Counted from the first letter of the stretch, positions 37,803 through 51,020 are shown. The stretch: 64,000 nt of DNA from Sphagnum compactum (GCA_965153455.1 OZ234497.1:12400001-12464000), one strand, 5' to 3'. Numbers and translations are program-made. Notes: generated by a model from the sequence alone, not told the origin.

Positions 37803-38480
37803 ATTGAATGTCTAGATTCTAATGTGGTGCATGGCTATACTAGTCTTGTGCTTGAGTCCATCAATCTAATGTCCATTGATAATATAAGTTACATGATGTG
37901 GTGTAATTATACTTGAATTCAATGCAAGTCTAAAGATTTGATCTCCATGGAAAAATAAAATTTTAATGTGGTGCCTGGCTATATGAATCTTGTACAAGTC
38001 CATTAATTTGATGTCCATTAAACTTCTCTAGATTTGATCAATGATGTGGTGCATATCTATACAAGTCCATTACTGCAAGTTCAGAAATCTAATTAATGTC
38101 CATTGAAAGTCTAGATTTTTCAATGTGGTGTAGCTATCCAAGCCCTTTACATGTCTAGAGTCTAATGTCCATTAAAAGTCCTAATTTTGAGGTGTTGCAG
38201 CTATACAAGTCTAATACGAGTCCATCAAAAGTTCAGTTTGTAATAATAATGCCTAATAAGTCCAATGAGTCCTTAGATTTTTTGTTGGTTGCCCTTGGAG
38301 TACAATGAAAGTTCAAATTGATTTTGGATTGTAGGACTGATGCCTTGTAAGTCTAATGAGTCCTTGGTTTATTTGTTGGTTGCCCTTGAAGTTCAATGGA
38401 AGTCCAATTTGATTATGGATTATAGGACTAGTTCTTATTAGTCCAGAACATGTCCATTAAAATCCAATCTAAAAATGCCA
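37803..38480. repeat. Degenerate tandem repeat array, right part
   Basis: Continues the unit seen at 24650-25057: AATGTCCATT variants near 37868, 38007, 38100 and 38165, with CTATACAAGTC and TCTAGATT segments. It fades into looser GTCCAATGAGTCC variants by 38480. Confidence 0.75.
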
Positions 38481-38819
38481 TAATGTCTTACACTTCCTTT
38501 AAAAGTATATGGAGTCCAAAGGTGATTCCTTCATGTCCAATCTGAATTTCTCCAAGTCCTTTTTCTTTCACATACTCCTTACCATGTTCATTTATTTGAA
38601 TATTTAATTTCCTTACTCATGAATAATCATGCATGTACTTTAGGACCAATTGCCATAAGGTCCTAAATTGCCTTGGTTTTTTGTGATGTCTCTTTCTTGG
38701 GTTTTCAAAAGCAAGAAAGGAGTGAGTCTTTTATACAATCATGCATATACTTGGACAATTTTTCTAGAGGTAATTTTTATTCAACTTCTTAATGTCTCTT
38801 TATTTTCTATCATGGTTTG

Positions 38820-39918
38820 TGTGTGTAGGAGGTTACAAGCCAGGAGATGGGATGGGTGTAGGCTTAACACCTAAGGTTGTTCTTGATAATCTTTTAAACA
38901 TTGTGAATAGTATAGTGGTTGATGGATCAAGTTATTATGGTGCTAATTTGACTGAATCACAAGCCACATGACCCATTGGTGCCTTTACATTACAATATAT
39001 GCAACTAGAAAAAAAAAGGAAAGGTTTTTTTAGTCACGGAATTTTACATATGTAATATGGACACAATGGTTGTAGATGTTTGCATCATTTGTAATATCAA
39101 CAAACCTGAGATTGTGTTACAAGTACATAACGTCACCTTTATTGATCTACAATAAATTACACCATTGTAAATCCAATTTATAGCTATGTTTTGGATTTAT
39201 AATCGAATCTATTTCCTTACAAAATAATACAGAAAACTTAAATGCACTTTTGACCTTCAATGTTTCAAGATTGCCAACATTCCAATTTTTGCAATGACTG
39301 CATTTTATCCAAGCCATTTAAGAAGTACCCAATATGTGAAGTTGATGTCCAAGGTTGGTCTTTTTTATTGCCTAATCATTCAAAATGCGAAATCACAAGC
39401 CCTTTCCAACACTCTAAACAACATTGTCATCTTGTAATAAAAAGAGCCTAGCAAAAGGTTGGCAATTTAAAGGCTTGAATTTAGCTACTACTTTTGACAA
39501 CAAAATAATGCCAATGTTGGAAAAGATTGATCACAAAAATAATTTGGTTGTTGTAAAGATTGAGAAGTCTTCTAGTTCAAGCATGGAGATATATAGGAAA
39601 AAGGAGGCTGACTTTGATTTCAAAACTTATTCATTTTCATTTGAAGATGAAGATACTAGGCTTGCGTTGATTCATTTTTCACCTTGAGTGGTGTTACCAA
39701 GGGATGCAAATAATATAGAGTACACATATTCATATCATACTTCTAATGTTGAAGAGGATAACATTGGTCAATTTGGAAACAAGATGGTTGGGAAAACTCA
39801 ACTTCATATGTCGGATAATCATATTCAAAAGTTGAACTCCTCAAAGGTGGTATTCTCTACTAGAGGTGCTTTCATAACCCGAATTATTCTTCCATTAATT
39901 AGATTGAAGGGAGTTTAG
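38820..39918 (+). pseudogene. Unidentified ORF remnants with a G-patch-like piece
   Basis: Near 38830-38870 one frame reads GYKPGDGMGVGL, which resembles a G-patch. Two further open blocks (39424-39687 and 39688-39918), split by a single TGA at 39685, encode a Ser-rich acidic segment. G-patch motifs occur between protease and RT in some plant Ty3 elements, so this could be such a linker. No protease or RT was found beside it, so the origin is open. Confidence 0.25.
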
Positions 39919-40351
39919 AAAAAAGGATGAAAGCTAAAAGGAATGCTTGCCATCTAACTACTATAATCTCCCCTAAAAAAACTAAATAAGGGGGTAAACC
40001 AGTGGGCCCCCTTAAGCCCATGAAATCAAAAAATACCAATAAGTAAGAGAGTTGAACTTATACACACATGGGTTTTGGACTTTGTGACAACCAATTTTGA
40101 ATTTTTTTTACAATTGCCTCTAATGATGTATGACATTCAATTTTGGAATTTGAAGCTCAAAATGGGCTCCTTGAGTTTTTTGCACTAAAGACCCATCACA
40201 CCATCTTCTATATAATCATTTGCAAATTTCAAAACCTAAATTAGATGTCCTCAAATTTCAATTTACGTCTAATTATAAGTGGAAGTTTGTTGTTATACAC
40301 TTCTTCATTTGTTGATCATAACTAATTACAATGTAACATATGCATATTTTG

Positions 40352-40434
40352 GTCCAACACCAAAAGAGGGATTGAACCTCTAGCCTAAGTAAAGGTAATT
40401 GCACTAGTAATCTTGTAATCTTGGTGTTCTACAT
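40352..40434 (-). repeat. tRNA-like B-box remnant
   Basis: On the minus strand GGTTCAATCCC (40368-40378) matches the B-box consensus GGTTCRANNCC. It is preceded by an A-box-like TTACTAGTGC stretch. The stem-loop structure is not convincing, so a SINE or tRNA relic is more likely than an active tRNA gene. Confidence 0.35.
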
Positions 40435-40897
40435 CCAACAAATTAGGATCTCTACGTACCCAATTTTACATAAATATTGAAGAAGTTAAGGGATATACTC
40501 ACCATTAAGTATCAATGTCATACATGTACATTGTTTGGGCAATTTTAATTTCAACAATGAACTCCCTGGACAGTTGCATAGGTTTCCTTTAGTTAAGTGC
40601 ATTTGTAATCTTATCCAAGTTGTTCCATTTTGGTTCTAAACAACAAAAATTACATAAGTACAACTTTTTATTCAGCCTTCTTTAACATCTAAAAGGGTAC
40701 ACATAATGTCCTTGAATCAAGTGCATTTTTTCCTTATCATAATCCTTTAGCAAGTTGCAACCTTGACCCAACTTAACCCTCTTTTCAAACAACGTGACAT
40801 ATTTTTTTCATTAAATTTCCATTAATTAGCTAAATGTATTGTATAACTTCTACTTGCTAACTTCCTTTTTCTAGGTAAACAAGATGTGTAGGAAATC

Positions 40898-40990
40898 TGT
40901 TCGTGATTTTCAACACTTGATTAATGTGCAAAACATTGTTGGTGACTTTCAACACTCAATTAATGTGCAAAACATCTTATGGTCAGTTTT
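40898..40990. repeat. Short tandem repeat, about 46 bp
   Basis: Two full and one partial copy of a unit containing TTCAACACTTGATTAATGTG and CAAAACAT. Confidence 0.7.
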
Positions 40991-41439
40991 AACACTTGAT
41001 CAACAAATTGTTCAAAAGAAACATCCTTTACCCCCTTCTCATCACACATTATAAACATTTGATGAAACGATATTTAACTATTTCAATCATATTCATGAAA
41101 CTTGAAACCCCAAATTTGAAGAATGATGGCTACTAAACATACCATGAAAATCAACTTCCAACCTTGAAACCCTTGAAAACCACCATCCAGCCTTCAAACC
41201 CATAATCAAGTGATCCACATGATGTACTATACAGATTCCAACCATAAAACTTAGTTGCAAATTCATAAAACTAGTAAACTAGAAAACATGTTGCCTATCC
41301 TAATTAAATACAAATGATATGTTAAAATTATTCATCTTCAACTTTTGGATTATAGACTAGATTTTAAATAAAACAATCTTTGAAAGTTGATAGATCTAGG
41401 TTTGCCCCCTTTCTACCTATGGGAATTTTGTACCATCTG

Positions 41440-42960
41440 GAACTTCATTAACCTAATCAAATGGGAATAGTGGCAAGCTTCACCTTTGTCACATTGGACA
41501 TATGGAGAGGGACTCCTACCTTGTCATTTGAAATACTTGCCAATGACAACTTAACTACCATAGATAAATGTTTGATCCCATAGTCTACATGTTTTTCTAC
41601 TACCATATGCAGCTTTTTTGTGCCCATTAGAATCCAATATCCAACACCATCGTTTGTGTCATCATTGGCCACAACAACAAAATAATCTCTAAACAAGTTG
41701 CTAAAGACTTTCCATCATGAAAGTCTTCCCAAATATCTCAGTTTCTAGATTGCACCTAATATCAATTAGTGAACATGGTTCTAATGCCACTAGGTTCCAA
41801 GGTTGTACATGGGTACATTTGTCACAACGTCCATCTCCACCATCCATGCAGAATTTACAAAAGCAAGACCATTTGCGTACATGTAATAAGGTGTTTTTCA
41901 AATGGAAAACAAACCGGATTACATATTTTGATCTACTGCCATCAACTTTATGTGCCTCATAGCCATGAGTGTGGTCAATATCTCCTAATTCGATTTCATG
42001 AAAATATCGTCTTGCTTGTCGTTAAGCTCCAAGGTAAGTAAGATGTGCCTTGTCCATACTTGTTTACAAAAAAAACACACATCTACAGCATTTTGTAATT
42101 TTGTGGCACCAATGGTTTTCATTTGTTCACTTTGAAAAACATTCTTTACATGTGTTACTACCCCATCCCATTGGCCCTTGCCATGACCTGTTCCAAAATA
42201 ATTCCAACCCATTACACACTTGTGAAGAAGATCAAGACTTTTAGTTTAACGTTTGGTATCTTGATACATGAAACCAAGCTTTTGCACATTTGAATTAAGA
42301 TGAAAGTCCATCATTCCAAACTATGTGTCGGTAGGGAATTCTAGACTCTACACTTGTAGCCAACTCCAATGTTGTTTGAAGTAATGTTGAATAAATAAAT
42401 TGTCATGATTTCGATCGTTTGAAATGTAAAAGTGATATTCAGTGATCATTCATCTTTTCATCATCTCCAACACTGAAATCGAAGTTGATCCTCTAAGTCA
42501 AATGTACTAAAATTGTAATCTGAAAGTTCTACCAATGTTGTGTTTGAATCTCGTTCCATTCCATGAATGAATAACTCTATGAAAAATCAACACAAGAGAT
42601 CATAATATATGAAGATTGATTGGCCATGCACAAGTTATATTAACAATCTTGCTAATTAACAACAAAGTTGTCAAGTACAAATTGTTGTATTTTAAGGTTC
42701 ATGAAATCCAAGTACTCAAAGTAATGACTGTGCATATGTTTTAAACGAATCATTGTTTAAGGTTCTCCAACTTTGGTGGTTCCAACATGCATGCACCTCT
42801 TGGAAGCACTTCCAAGTCAATATTGTTTCATTCTCTAAATCCTTTTCCATTGGACAAATTCCCAACAATTTAAAACCGTAGTTTTGACATTTCCCCTTGA
42901 TGTAATCTAAAGAATGCCACTTTTGAAATTCAGGCTTTGGATAAATAATCTTTTGCCAAA
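41440..42960 (-). pseudogene. Decayed DDE-type transposase-like gene
   Basis: Minus-strand fragments read in a consistent order. KWHSLDYIKGKC lies near 42880-42930 and a VDFS.SYSF segment, the expected first catalytic Asp, near 42560-42590. NEIQTQHW is next (near 42530), then HIVWNDG (near 42309-42333, expected second Asp) followed by FKCAKAWFHVSRY. NYFGTGHGKGQWDG comes near 42170-42205, then a Cys-rich SCFCKFCMDGGDGRCDKC segment near 41815-41870 and a further block down to 41457. Together these recall a widespread eukaryotic protein family with a VDFAENY...(F/W)(S/N)DG...(S/G)HGKG signature that I regard as transposase-derived; I cannot name its superfamily with confidence. There are at least eight in-frame stops plus frame changes. 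No terminal inverted repeats were identified. Confidence 0.65.
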
Positions 42961-43830
42961 ATTAGTGATACCTTTGAATACTTATTCATTGCTAAAACAT
43001 TATGGTGATTAGTGTGGATCATGGGTAGACAATTGATTACATACCTCATTGCATCAACAAGTACAATTTTTGTGTGGCCCAAGCAACTTCATGTTATTAA
43101 AGCCATCTTTGAGCTCCTTCAATTCTATATGGTATCAACAACAACAACAATTGCGTTCCTTTAGCCTCCGAACAAACCAAGGTTTTAGCGTCTAGAAGGA
43201 TATGAATCCAATCCCAATAGTTGGATATTTATCTTTGAACTTGGTAAAAAAATGTATCTAAAAAAATAACCATTGGAATTTTGTCAATGTACATTTGGTT
43301 ACTTGTAATTTCATTCAAGATTGTAAATAATTAAAGGCACCAATGAAATGCAAGAAAAAAATTCATATAGGACTTTAAAGATAATTGGTAACATGTTGAG
43401 TTCTTAATTCCTTGAGATGTTCTTGCACTTTAAAGACTTGTAGGACTTAAAGGCTTTAGTAAGTACTTGAAGATTCAATTCCTAGTAAAACTCTTAATAG
43501 CAAAATGCTTTAAGGAATAAAAGGATTATCAAAATCTTTCATGCCTATACTACGTGGTAACTTCAGGATTAAGGTAAAGGGATCTAGGAATAGGAGGACT
43601 CACATGATTCCAAGTAATTTATGAAAGTTAGTAAAGACATCAAAGGACATCTACAAAGTAAGCTAGGACATCAAAGGACATCACTAAATTCATAAACATC
43701 TTTACAAGGTCCTAATGATCATGAAATTTTTGACTTCTACAACAGATTTAGACATATGACTTAGTTGACCAACCATAGCAAATCTATGACAAATGAATTA
43801 CAACTAAAAAAATACAAGTTTTAGATGGAC
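42961..43830. other. Gene-free stretch
   Basis: This may include the N-terminal part of the transposase-like remnant (a short (CAA)n run near 43137-43150 lies in it), but I found no further matching segments. Confidence 0.35.
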
Positions 43831-43831
43831 C

Positions 43832-45510
43832 TGAAAATCATGAAATTGGACACCCAAATTTGTTGCAATAAATCACCAAGTCCAAAAGTTCCCGTTTCAT
43901 TAACAAAGGATCAAATGATCCCAAGTTGGTCTTAGACAAATGATGCAATTTAAAGGAATGGTTTATCATTGGTCTATCACTGAAAAATTAGTATCAAACT
44001 TATCAATAAAAACCATAATCAAGTAAATTAACATCAAATTGATTAACATAAACCAAAATCAAAATGTGGTTTAGACTTCAAGAATTTTGAGATTGACTTG
44101 CAAGCTTAATAGAAAATCCATATTCGATAAATTTTTATAGAAACCAGAACTCGACCTGAAAATCATGAAATTGACACCAATTCTATTGTAGTATATCATT
44201 GAGTCCAACATTCCCACTTCAACAACAATGGATCAGATGATCCCAAGCTAGTATTAGATAAATGATGCAATATTCAAGGCACAATCTGTCATTCATTGAT
44301 CAATATCCAACTGATCAACAAAAACCAAAATCACAAAGATCAATATCAAAGTACTTAACAAAAACCAAATTAAACAATTTGCATTAAACATACATAAACA
44401 CAAACTAGACAATCAGACAATTACTATTGAACATAGATTAACAAAAAACAGAATTAGATGTATAATCAATAGTGGACAAAGGTCAACAAAAACTATAATC
44501 AAACTTGAAAATCATGAAACTAACATTTGAAGTCTATTGTAATAGCTCACCAAGTCTAGCACTTCCCATTTCATCAACAAATGATCAAATGATCCCAAGC
44601 TATTCTTAGACAAATTGCAATCAAGGCACATGGTTTGTGATTGAAAATGGATGTCAAACTTATCAACACAAACTAGATTAAGATAACTGAGTATCAAATT
44701 GACTGACAAAAACTAAAATTAAGGTGGTTTAGACTATAAGACCATTGATATTACCTATAACCATCATTTTACAATGTTGATTCACCTAGAAAGGGAAATT
44801 TTTAAAAAAAATAAATTATAGATTGGTCTAATCAACAGAAGTTGCAAAATTAGACAATCATTATTAGACAGAGATCAACAAAATCTAAATTAAGTAATCA
44901 ATATTGGATAAAAATTAGTGCAAATTAGAATCAAACAATCACTATTGGAGAGAAATCAATAGAAACCATAATCAAAATGGTTTAGATTTTAAGATTATTG
45001 ATATTGACCTACAACCTTAAATTTACAAAATTGAATTTCAAAAAACTTACATGAAATTGATCAACAAAAAATAAAATGAAAAATTAATATTAATTAACTA
45101 GATATCAATAGAAACAAAAATCAAAACCAAGGTTTTCAATATTATACAAAGATCAACAGAAAACATAATAAAGGTAGCCATGGTTTAGACTTCAAGACCA
45201 TTGATATTGACTTGCACCCCTAATTTTACAAGGTTAAATCACATGGAAAGGAAAAAAAACTACAATCAATGAATTTCAAAAATCAATATCAGACTAATAT
45301 TATGTTTCAGGTTTATATCAAGTTATAACCTATCACAACATATTGAGGACTTGAAGATCATGAAATTCCACACTCTTTAGTGAAAGATTAAATGATCACA
45401 AGCTGGTTCTAAAAAATAAAATAATAAACTTAAATGTAACCAAATTGCAGTTTGTCATTGAATCCAAGTACTTATATAACATTTTGGATACTATGAACAA
45501 AGCTTAGATC
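43832..45510. repeat. Satellite-like degenerate repeats, about 310-350 bp
   Basis: Units begin with GAAAATCATGAAA near 43832, 44158 and 44506, with a GAAGATCATGAAA variant near 45353. Each is followed by a CACCAAGTCC-like segment, GATCAAATGATCCCAAGC and AGACAAAT. A second landmark, GGTTTAGACTTCAAGACCATTGATATTGAC, recurs in variants near 44067, 44725, 44979, 45181 and 45787. CAACAAAAACCATAATCAA fills much of the remainder. Confidence 0.65.
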
Positions 45511-47260
45511 ACATGGTGAATCAAAAATTGTAATTAAACACATATCAATTGAAATAGATTCCAAGAATGTACTAATGGATCAAGAATGACATTAACATTA
45601 ATTGACCAGTTGTATACATCCAAGACAAATGACTAATAGAAACCCCCAATTAGGGTGGCTTATTTCAAAAAATCTAGTTATTTATTATAACCTCTCATTT
45701 TACATTGTTGAATCATATGGAAAGGGGAAAAATGTAGTCAAATGATTTTTTAAAATCAAACATCAAATTGATCCCAGAATCATGGTGGGTTTACATTTCA
45801 AGAACTTCAATGACAATATTTGCAACCTTAATTTTTTTGGACATATTTTTTTTTTAAAAACAACAAGACTTCAACAAGGATTAGATCCCATGAAATTTCC
45901 ATTATGTAGTAGATAAAAAAAATTTTAACCAACCATGGATCCAAGATAAATGAATAATAAAAAATCATTACAACAACATTAAGATAATTGTACATGCATA
46001 AAATCAAATGAAATAATTGGAAGAATGTACATGTGGTTCTTAGGAAAAGTGAGTAGCACGTTCTTCCCATCTCTTCTTACCCCATCCCATCACATCTTTC
46101 TTGTTGGAATTGACTTTGGTTGTCACAACCCTAACATTGGGTTTGTAATTAAGTGTGGAATGCAAAAGCGCATGAAACAAAGAAAGTATATTTGGGAGCA
46201 AAACACACTCTCACAAATAGGGGAGAATGCAAGAGAGTGAACCCAATTATTCCCAAAGTGCATTCCCATTTTAGAAATTAATTACACTCATGTGGGAGTT
46301 TTGAATATTCAGAGCTTTAGTTGAAAGGGCAAACAAGCACCAATTTGAGCCTCCAAGATACCATTGGAAAGTTCTTAAAGTGTAGCTACCTAAAGTGCAT
46401 GAATTATGATAAAAAAAGGGTCGGGAATCAAATTGAGAATTTGACTTTCGACCATAAATCCCCTTAAAGAAAGGGGTCAAATGAACTCCAATTGGGGCGT
46501 GTGATACACCATTGGAAAGATATTTTTTAAGGGTATAAAATATTGCCCTTGCATGCTTCAAAAATGATTGATTTGAAGAAGATATAAATGGCCAAAGTTT
46601 CGAAACAATAAAAGTCCTAGTTTTGGGACTCCCACTTGTGAGTCCTTGGAAAAAGTGCCATTTGAATGTAGCCCTCATGCAGAGTCACATAATATACTAT
46701 AGGGAACTCCCCCTAAAGGTTGCAAGCCATGTAAAGTTTGAGTTTGAAGTTGTCCCTTTTTAATCCACCACACCACTTGCGTTTAATTTGCATTAACCAC
46801 CTTGTTTATTTGGTTGTGCAAATTGATTTCATATTGAACTATTGCTTGTGAATTCATCTTAGTCCCATCTCGGAGCTCTAACACGCCCTCCTACCTTATA
46901 AGTGTTGTGAATTAAGGAATGTGCCTCGACTATTTTCTTTTTTTCGTTATTTCACTCTAGGATTCACATTTGAGTCTCTCAAGGAGTTTGGGGGTGCATC
47001 ATTGGTCTCATTGGTCCAAAACTTGACCACTTAATCACCACAACTTTTGAAAGCACATTTCTTTTTTTATTTTTGTATTTATATATATTGTATTATTGAT
47101 AATTTCATTAGTTTCAACTTATAAATTGTTGACACGTGTCATTACCTAAGCTAGGCTAAAAAGCCTAATTTAGGTTGTTAGGTAGGTCACACATAATCTA
47201 CCTAGTAGGTTATGTAAGTAAGGAATATTTAGTCAACTCACCACTATTCAACCCATGTTA
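45510..47260. other. Gene-free stretch
   Basis: An open minus-strand frame of 135 codons at 46271-46678 has no recognisable domain. Within it the plus strand holds two imperfect copies of a CCATTGGAAAG...TTTAAGGGTA segment (near 46360 and 46510), suggesting a non-coding repeat. No gene supported. Confidence 0.35.
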
Positions 47261-47265
47261 TTTGT

Positions 47266-47330
47266 GAGAATTGATCCTTGAACCCCAAGGATGGAGATCT
47301 ACTTCTTTACCACCACACCACCCCATTTTT
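47266..47330 (-). repeat. tRNA-like RNA polymerase III promoter remnant
   Basis: On the minus strand an A-box-like TGGTGTGGTGG (47310-47320) precedes a B-box-like GGTTCAAGGAT (47274-47284) by 25 nt. It resembles the head of a tRNA-derived SINE. Confidence 0.35.
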
Positions 47331-47339
47331 GTGACAATA

Positions 47340-49940
47340 TAATAATGTGCATTTTATTTAGTTGATTTGATTTAAAACATTACACAAAACATCATTTTTG
47401 ATTTGTGATATCTTATTAATATTTTGTCCAAATGACAAGATTTAAAGTTTAATCTTAATTTTTTTTCAATAATGTACACAACTTTTATTTCTTCCAAAAA
47501 TGTAAATTAAATCAAAAAATATATATCTTAATTTTGTTTATTGAATGCCATTTTAATGACCATTCCCTGGAAAAAATTCAAGCACATGATTTATAAATGG
47601 AAAAAAACTTTGTGGATATTATGATAACAAATAAAATTATATATTTTTGTATCTTAAACCTTCATTTGATTTAAAATTTATATTATACAATTTTGTTTTT
47701 GAACATCATACTTGTAACAATAGAATTTAGTTTAGATGTGTGATATATAATTTGTTCACATATAATATTTCTAATTGGATATAAATAAATAAATAATATA
47801 AATATAATAAATGATATTATATTAACCATATTAATTTTATGTAAAAAACTAATCTAAAATTATATTTTAATTTTAAAATATTAATTAATATAATTAACTT
47901 TTTACAAGATTATAAATTTCATTATTTGCACACTTATAATATATTAATTTTTACTTCAAATTGTGATTTAAAACACTATGTAAAATATATATATATATAT
48001 GTTTTTATGCCTTAAACCTTTATTTGATTTTTAAAGTTATATAATTTACATATAATTATATAATATATATTATAATAATACCACAAAAATTTAATTTAAA
48101 TATACAATATATAACTTAGTCACATATAATGTTTATAAATGGATCATAAATAAACCCTATTACCTAGTTAGCCTATTCCATAAAGTAATTAATTCAAAAT
48201 AATCACATATCAACATGACAATACCTACTATTTAACCTACATATATATGACCTATTAGCTACTTATTATTTATTACCTAGCCTAATAGTTAAATTAATTA
48301 CACAATCTATTTAATTAAGTAATTAATTCATACAAAAATGTTATCACATATTAATTACCCTTATTATTTATTACTTAACCCACGTACATATTTCCTACTA
48401 CATATCCTACTTAATTATAACTACCTACTATCTAACTTAACTTATAAATAAATAAATTGCATAACCTACCTAATTAATTAACTAATTAAAAAACACTGTG
48501 ATATATCAACATGATAAAATTTAATATTGGAAATTCCAAATAATGGTCCATATATTCTACCATTGCCATGGGTCCTTTAAAGTTTCACAAACCTATCAAA
48601 CCCTATCACACATTTAATGGTTAGTTCATTCAAGAAAGCTAAATAAATAAATTAAACCACTAAATCCAAGAATTTCATTGGCCAACTCATTTTTGTTACA
48701 TTTAATTACATGTACATTTGTAATAATTAAGATTTATAGTCACAGTTGAAATTGAATAAGATGCCCCATGGTGTCTAGTGGCCTATGAACCACATCCCAA
48801 GTCACAAAAATAATTATATTTTCATCTATTTTGAGATGCCACTAAAAATAGATGATATAAATCCATTTTTCATCTTCACTTTCATCCAAACTAACATTAG
48901 TTGCAAGTCATAGTTGCATATGCAACTACAAACCACTTTTTAGTTCTTTTTACCATGGTGCCATGGAGGATAGTCACATCAATAGTAAAAAAAATGGTTT
49001 ATTTGGACACAAGTTATAAATGTGGTGGTTGGAATGGAAAAAATTTCATGTAATGTGGTTGAACACAAAGTAAGATTATAACATTTCACCTCTCATTGTT
49101 TTCTTCGTACACTAATGTTTTTACCACCTTTCATTTCATCTTTCCCTTAAATGATGCCTCTTCAATTATTCATCACAAAAGAAAGGGGAAAAACTTAGCC
49201 AAGAGACAATGAGAATGTCAGAATGTCACACATAAGACCTTTTTTCATGGAGCTTCCTACCCTTGACCAATGAGAACTTGTGAAATCTCTTTTTCCAATC
49301 AACGATCTCTTTTCCTTTTATGAAACAATGAAAATTGAGGATGATCCACACCTTCCAATCATATTAGGATGAATATTCTTCTACCCAATGAGAGTTGTAG
49401 AATTTTTTTCATTTTTCAATCAAGTTAGGATAATAGTCTTCATGCCCAATGGAAGTTGGAAGATCCATCCTTCCTTATCATGGTTATGTTGATGAACTCC
49501 TTGAGTTTGATCATTGTCAATTCCATCCATTCGGCCTAATCATTTATCTTAATCATTTTAAAAGAACTAAATTATAAGATAATTTACCCCTAGTAAGAGG
49601 TAATCATCTTTTGTTATTTATTTAGCTAGATCAATTTAAGAACATTATTCAACTTTCTTCCACCAACCTATGTACTATTTATGCATTTAATATATAATAC
49701 CTATTATTTCCTATGTACTAATTACTTTTGTCTAGTATGTAGTCAAATTGAGAAATAAGTCTTCCACCACAATATTTTCATTGTATTTTTTAAATTCGTT
49801 GTCGAAATTAAAGATTCAATTAATCCATTGAAAATAGGGCATCTAGATTTTCATATACTTAATTTGAACATATTACATCATGTTTATGTCTATTTTTGCA
49901 TCTATAAGTCATTTAGGAATTAGATTCCTTTTGGAGTTGA
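47340..49940. other. Very AT-rich gene-free stretch
   Basis: Long runs of A/T with ATAT tracts (for example 47960-48000) and CCTA/TTAATTAA-like repeats (48180-48500). No coding remnant seen. The right end may include the lost 5' LTR of the chromovirus, but no repeat pair could be found by eye. Confidence 0.4.
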
Positions 49941-50069
49941 GTGTGGATTACCCCTCTTCTTCAGAGGAAAAATTGTGGAAAAGTCGCAAATTACCCACTT
50001 CTTATTAACTAAGGTTGTGGATTACCCACCTCTTGTTGGTGTCATATTTCACGGTGTTCGTAATCATGT

Positions 50070-51020
50070 TTACATCCATGGAAGAAATCCTTGTTGTCCT
50101 TAGGAATCTTGAACAAGAAAATCAAACACTTTGTGAATCTGTTATTCATTTGCAAACCAATCAAACTTTAACTTTTTTGGGATGCGTTTTGGAAACATAA
50201 CCCTAATTAGAAAAACCATAGATTAACCTACTTGACAAGTTTGATGGCACACGTTCAAAGTTTTGAGGTTTTGTCAACCAAGTGCATTTGGTCATCCGAC
50301 TTCATCCTCATAGGTATCCAATTGGCCTAGCTCAAGTTGGATTCATTGACACCTTGTTGTTAGGCATGACCCTTGTTTGGTTCGCATCTTTGTTGGAACA
50401 TCAATCACCATTGCTTAATGACTTTGAAGTGTTTTTTGAAGAGTTCAATGCCACCTTTGGAGATTTGAACAAAAAATGCACATCTAGCATCAAGATATGA
50501 TCTTTTTGTCAAGGATCACATTCAACTATAGTATATGCATCAAAATTCAGACAATTGGCTTGTGATATTTCATGGGATGAGGTAACGTTCATAAGTCAGT
50601 TCTAATTTGGGTTTCGAGGTGATATGAAAGACTTGCTACTCACCTTGCTAGACCTTTCAACATTAAATCAAGCCATTGCACAAGTTGTTCAATGTGACAA
50701 TAGGTTCTTTGAACATTAACAAAATAAGTGCCATGAACCCACATTGACAATAGAAAGGAATTTTGCACCACCAACAACACAAAGGAGTTTTCCACCTACA
50801 ACGCCAACCTAGCCTTAGGTAACCTCGCCAAAGGACAACCCCATGCAGATTGATAAAACAAGATTCAAGCCTTTCATGAAACAAAAGAAGTAACATCGAC
50901 CTACAAATAATCTTTATTTGTATTGTGGAAAACCAGGTCATGTTGCTCATGAGTGTCCAAAAAAACATGGACCACATGTAGCATGCGCCATCTTTGTTAC
51001 CAATCCACAACTAGAGGAAT
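50070..51020 (+). pseudogene. Gag region of the chromovirus
   Basis: Open blocks at 50015-50200 and 50282-50500 cover a coiled-coil-like N-terminal part, a NLLDKFDGTRSKF segment and a FFEEFNATFGD segment typical of gag. The knuckle at about 50919-50965 ends YCGKPGHVAHECP; the expected first Cys is Tyr, a single G-to-A change. Stops near 50200, 50500 and 50718 and later interrupt the frame. Confidence 0.75.

Larger units (their letters stand above)
39920..41430. other. Gene-free stretch
   Basis: No coding signal supported. It contains a tRNA-like remnant (40352-40434) and a short tandem repeat (40898-40990). Confidence 0.4.

Noticed and set aside
46271-46678. Minus-strand ORF of 135 codons
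   Set aside because: No recognisable domain, and the plus strand shows internal imperfect repeats (CCATTGGAAAG segments). Probably chance openness in a non-coding repeat.
49400-50035. 5' LTR of the chromovirus
   Set aside because: I compared it with 54540-55600 and found no matching stretch. It may be deleted or too diverged, so it is not annotated.
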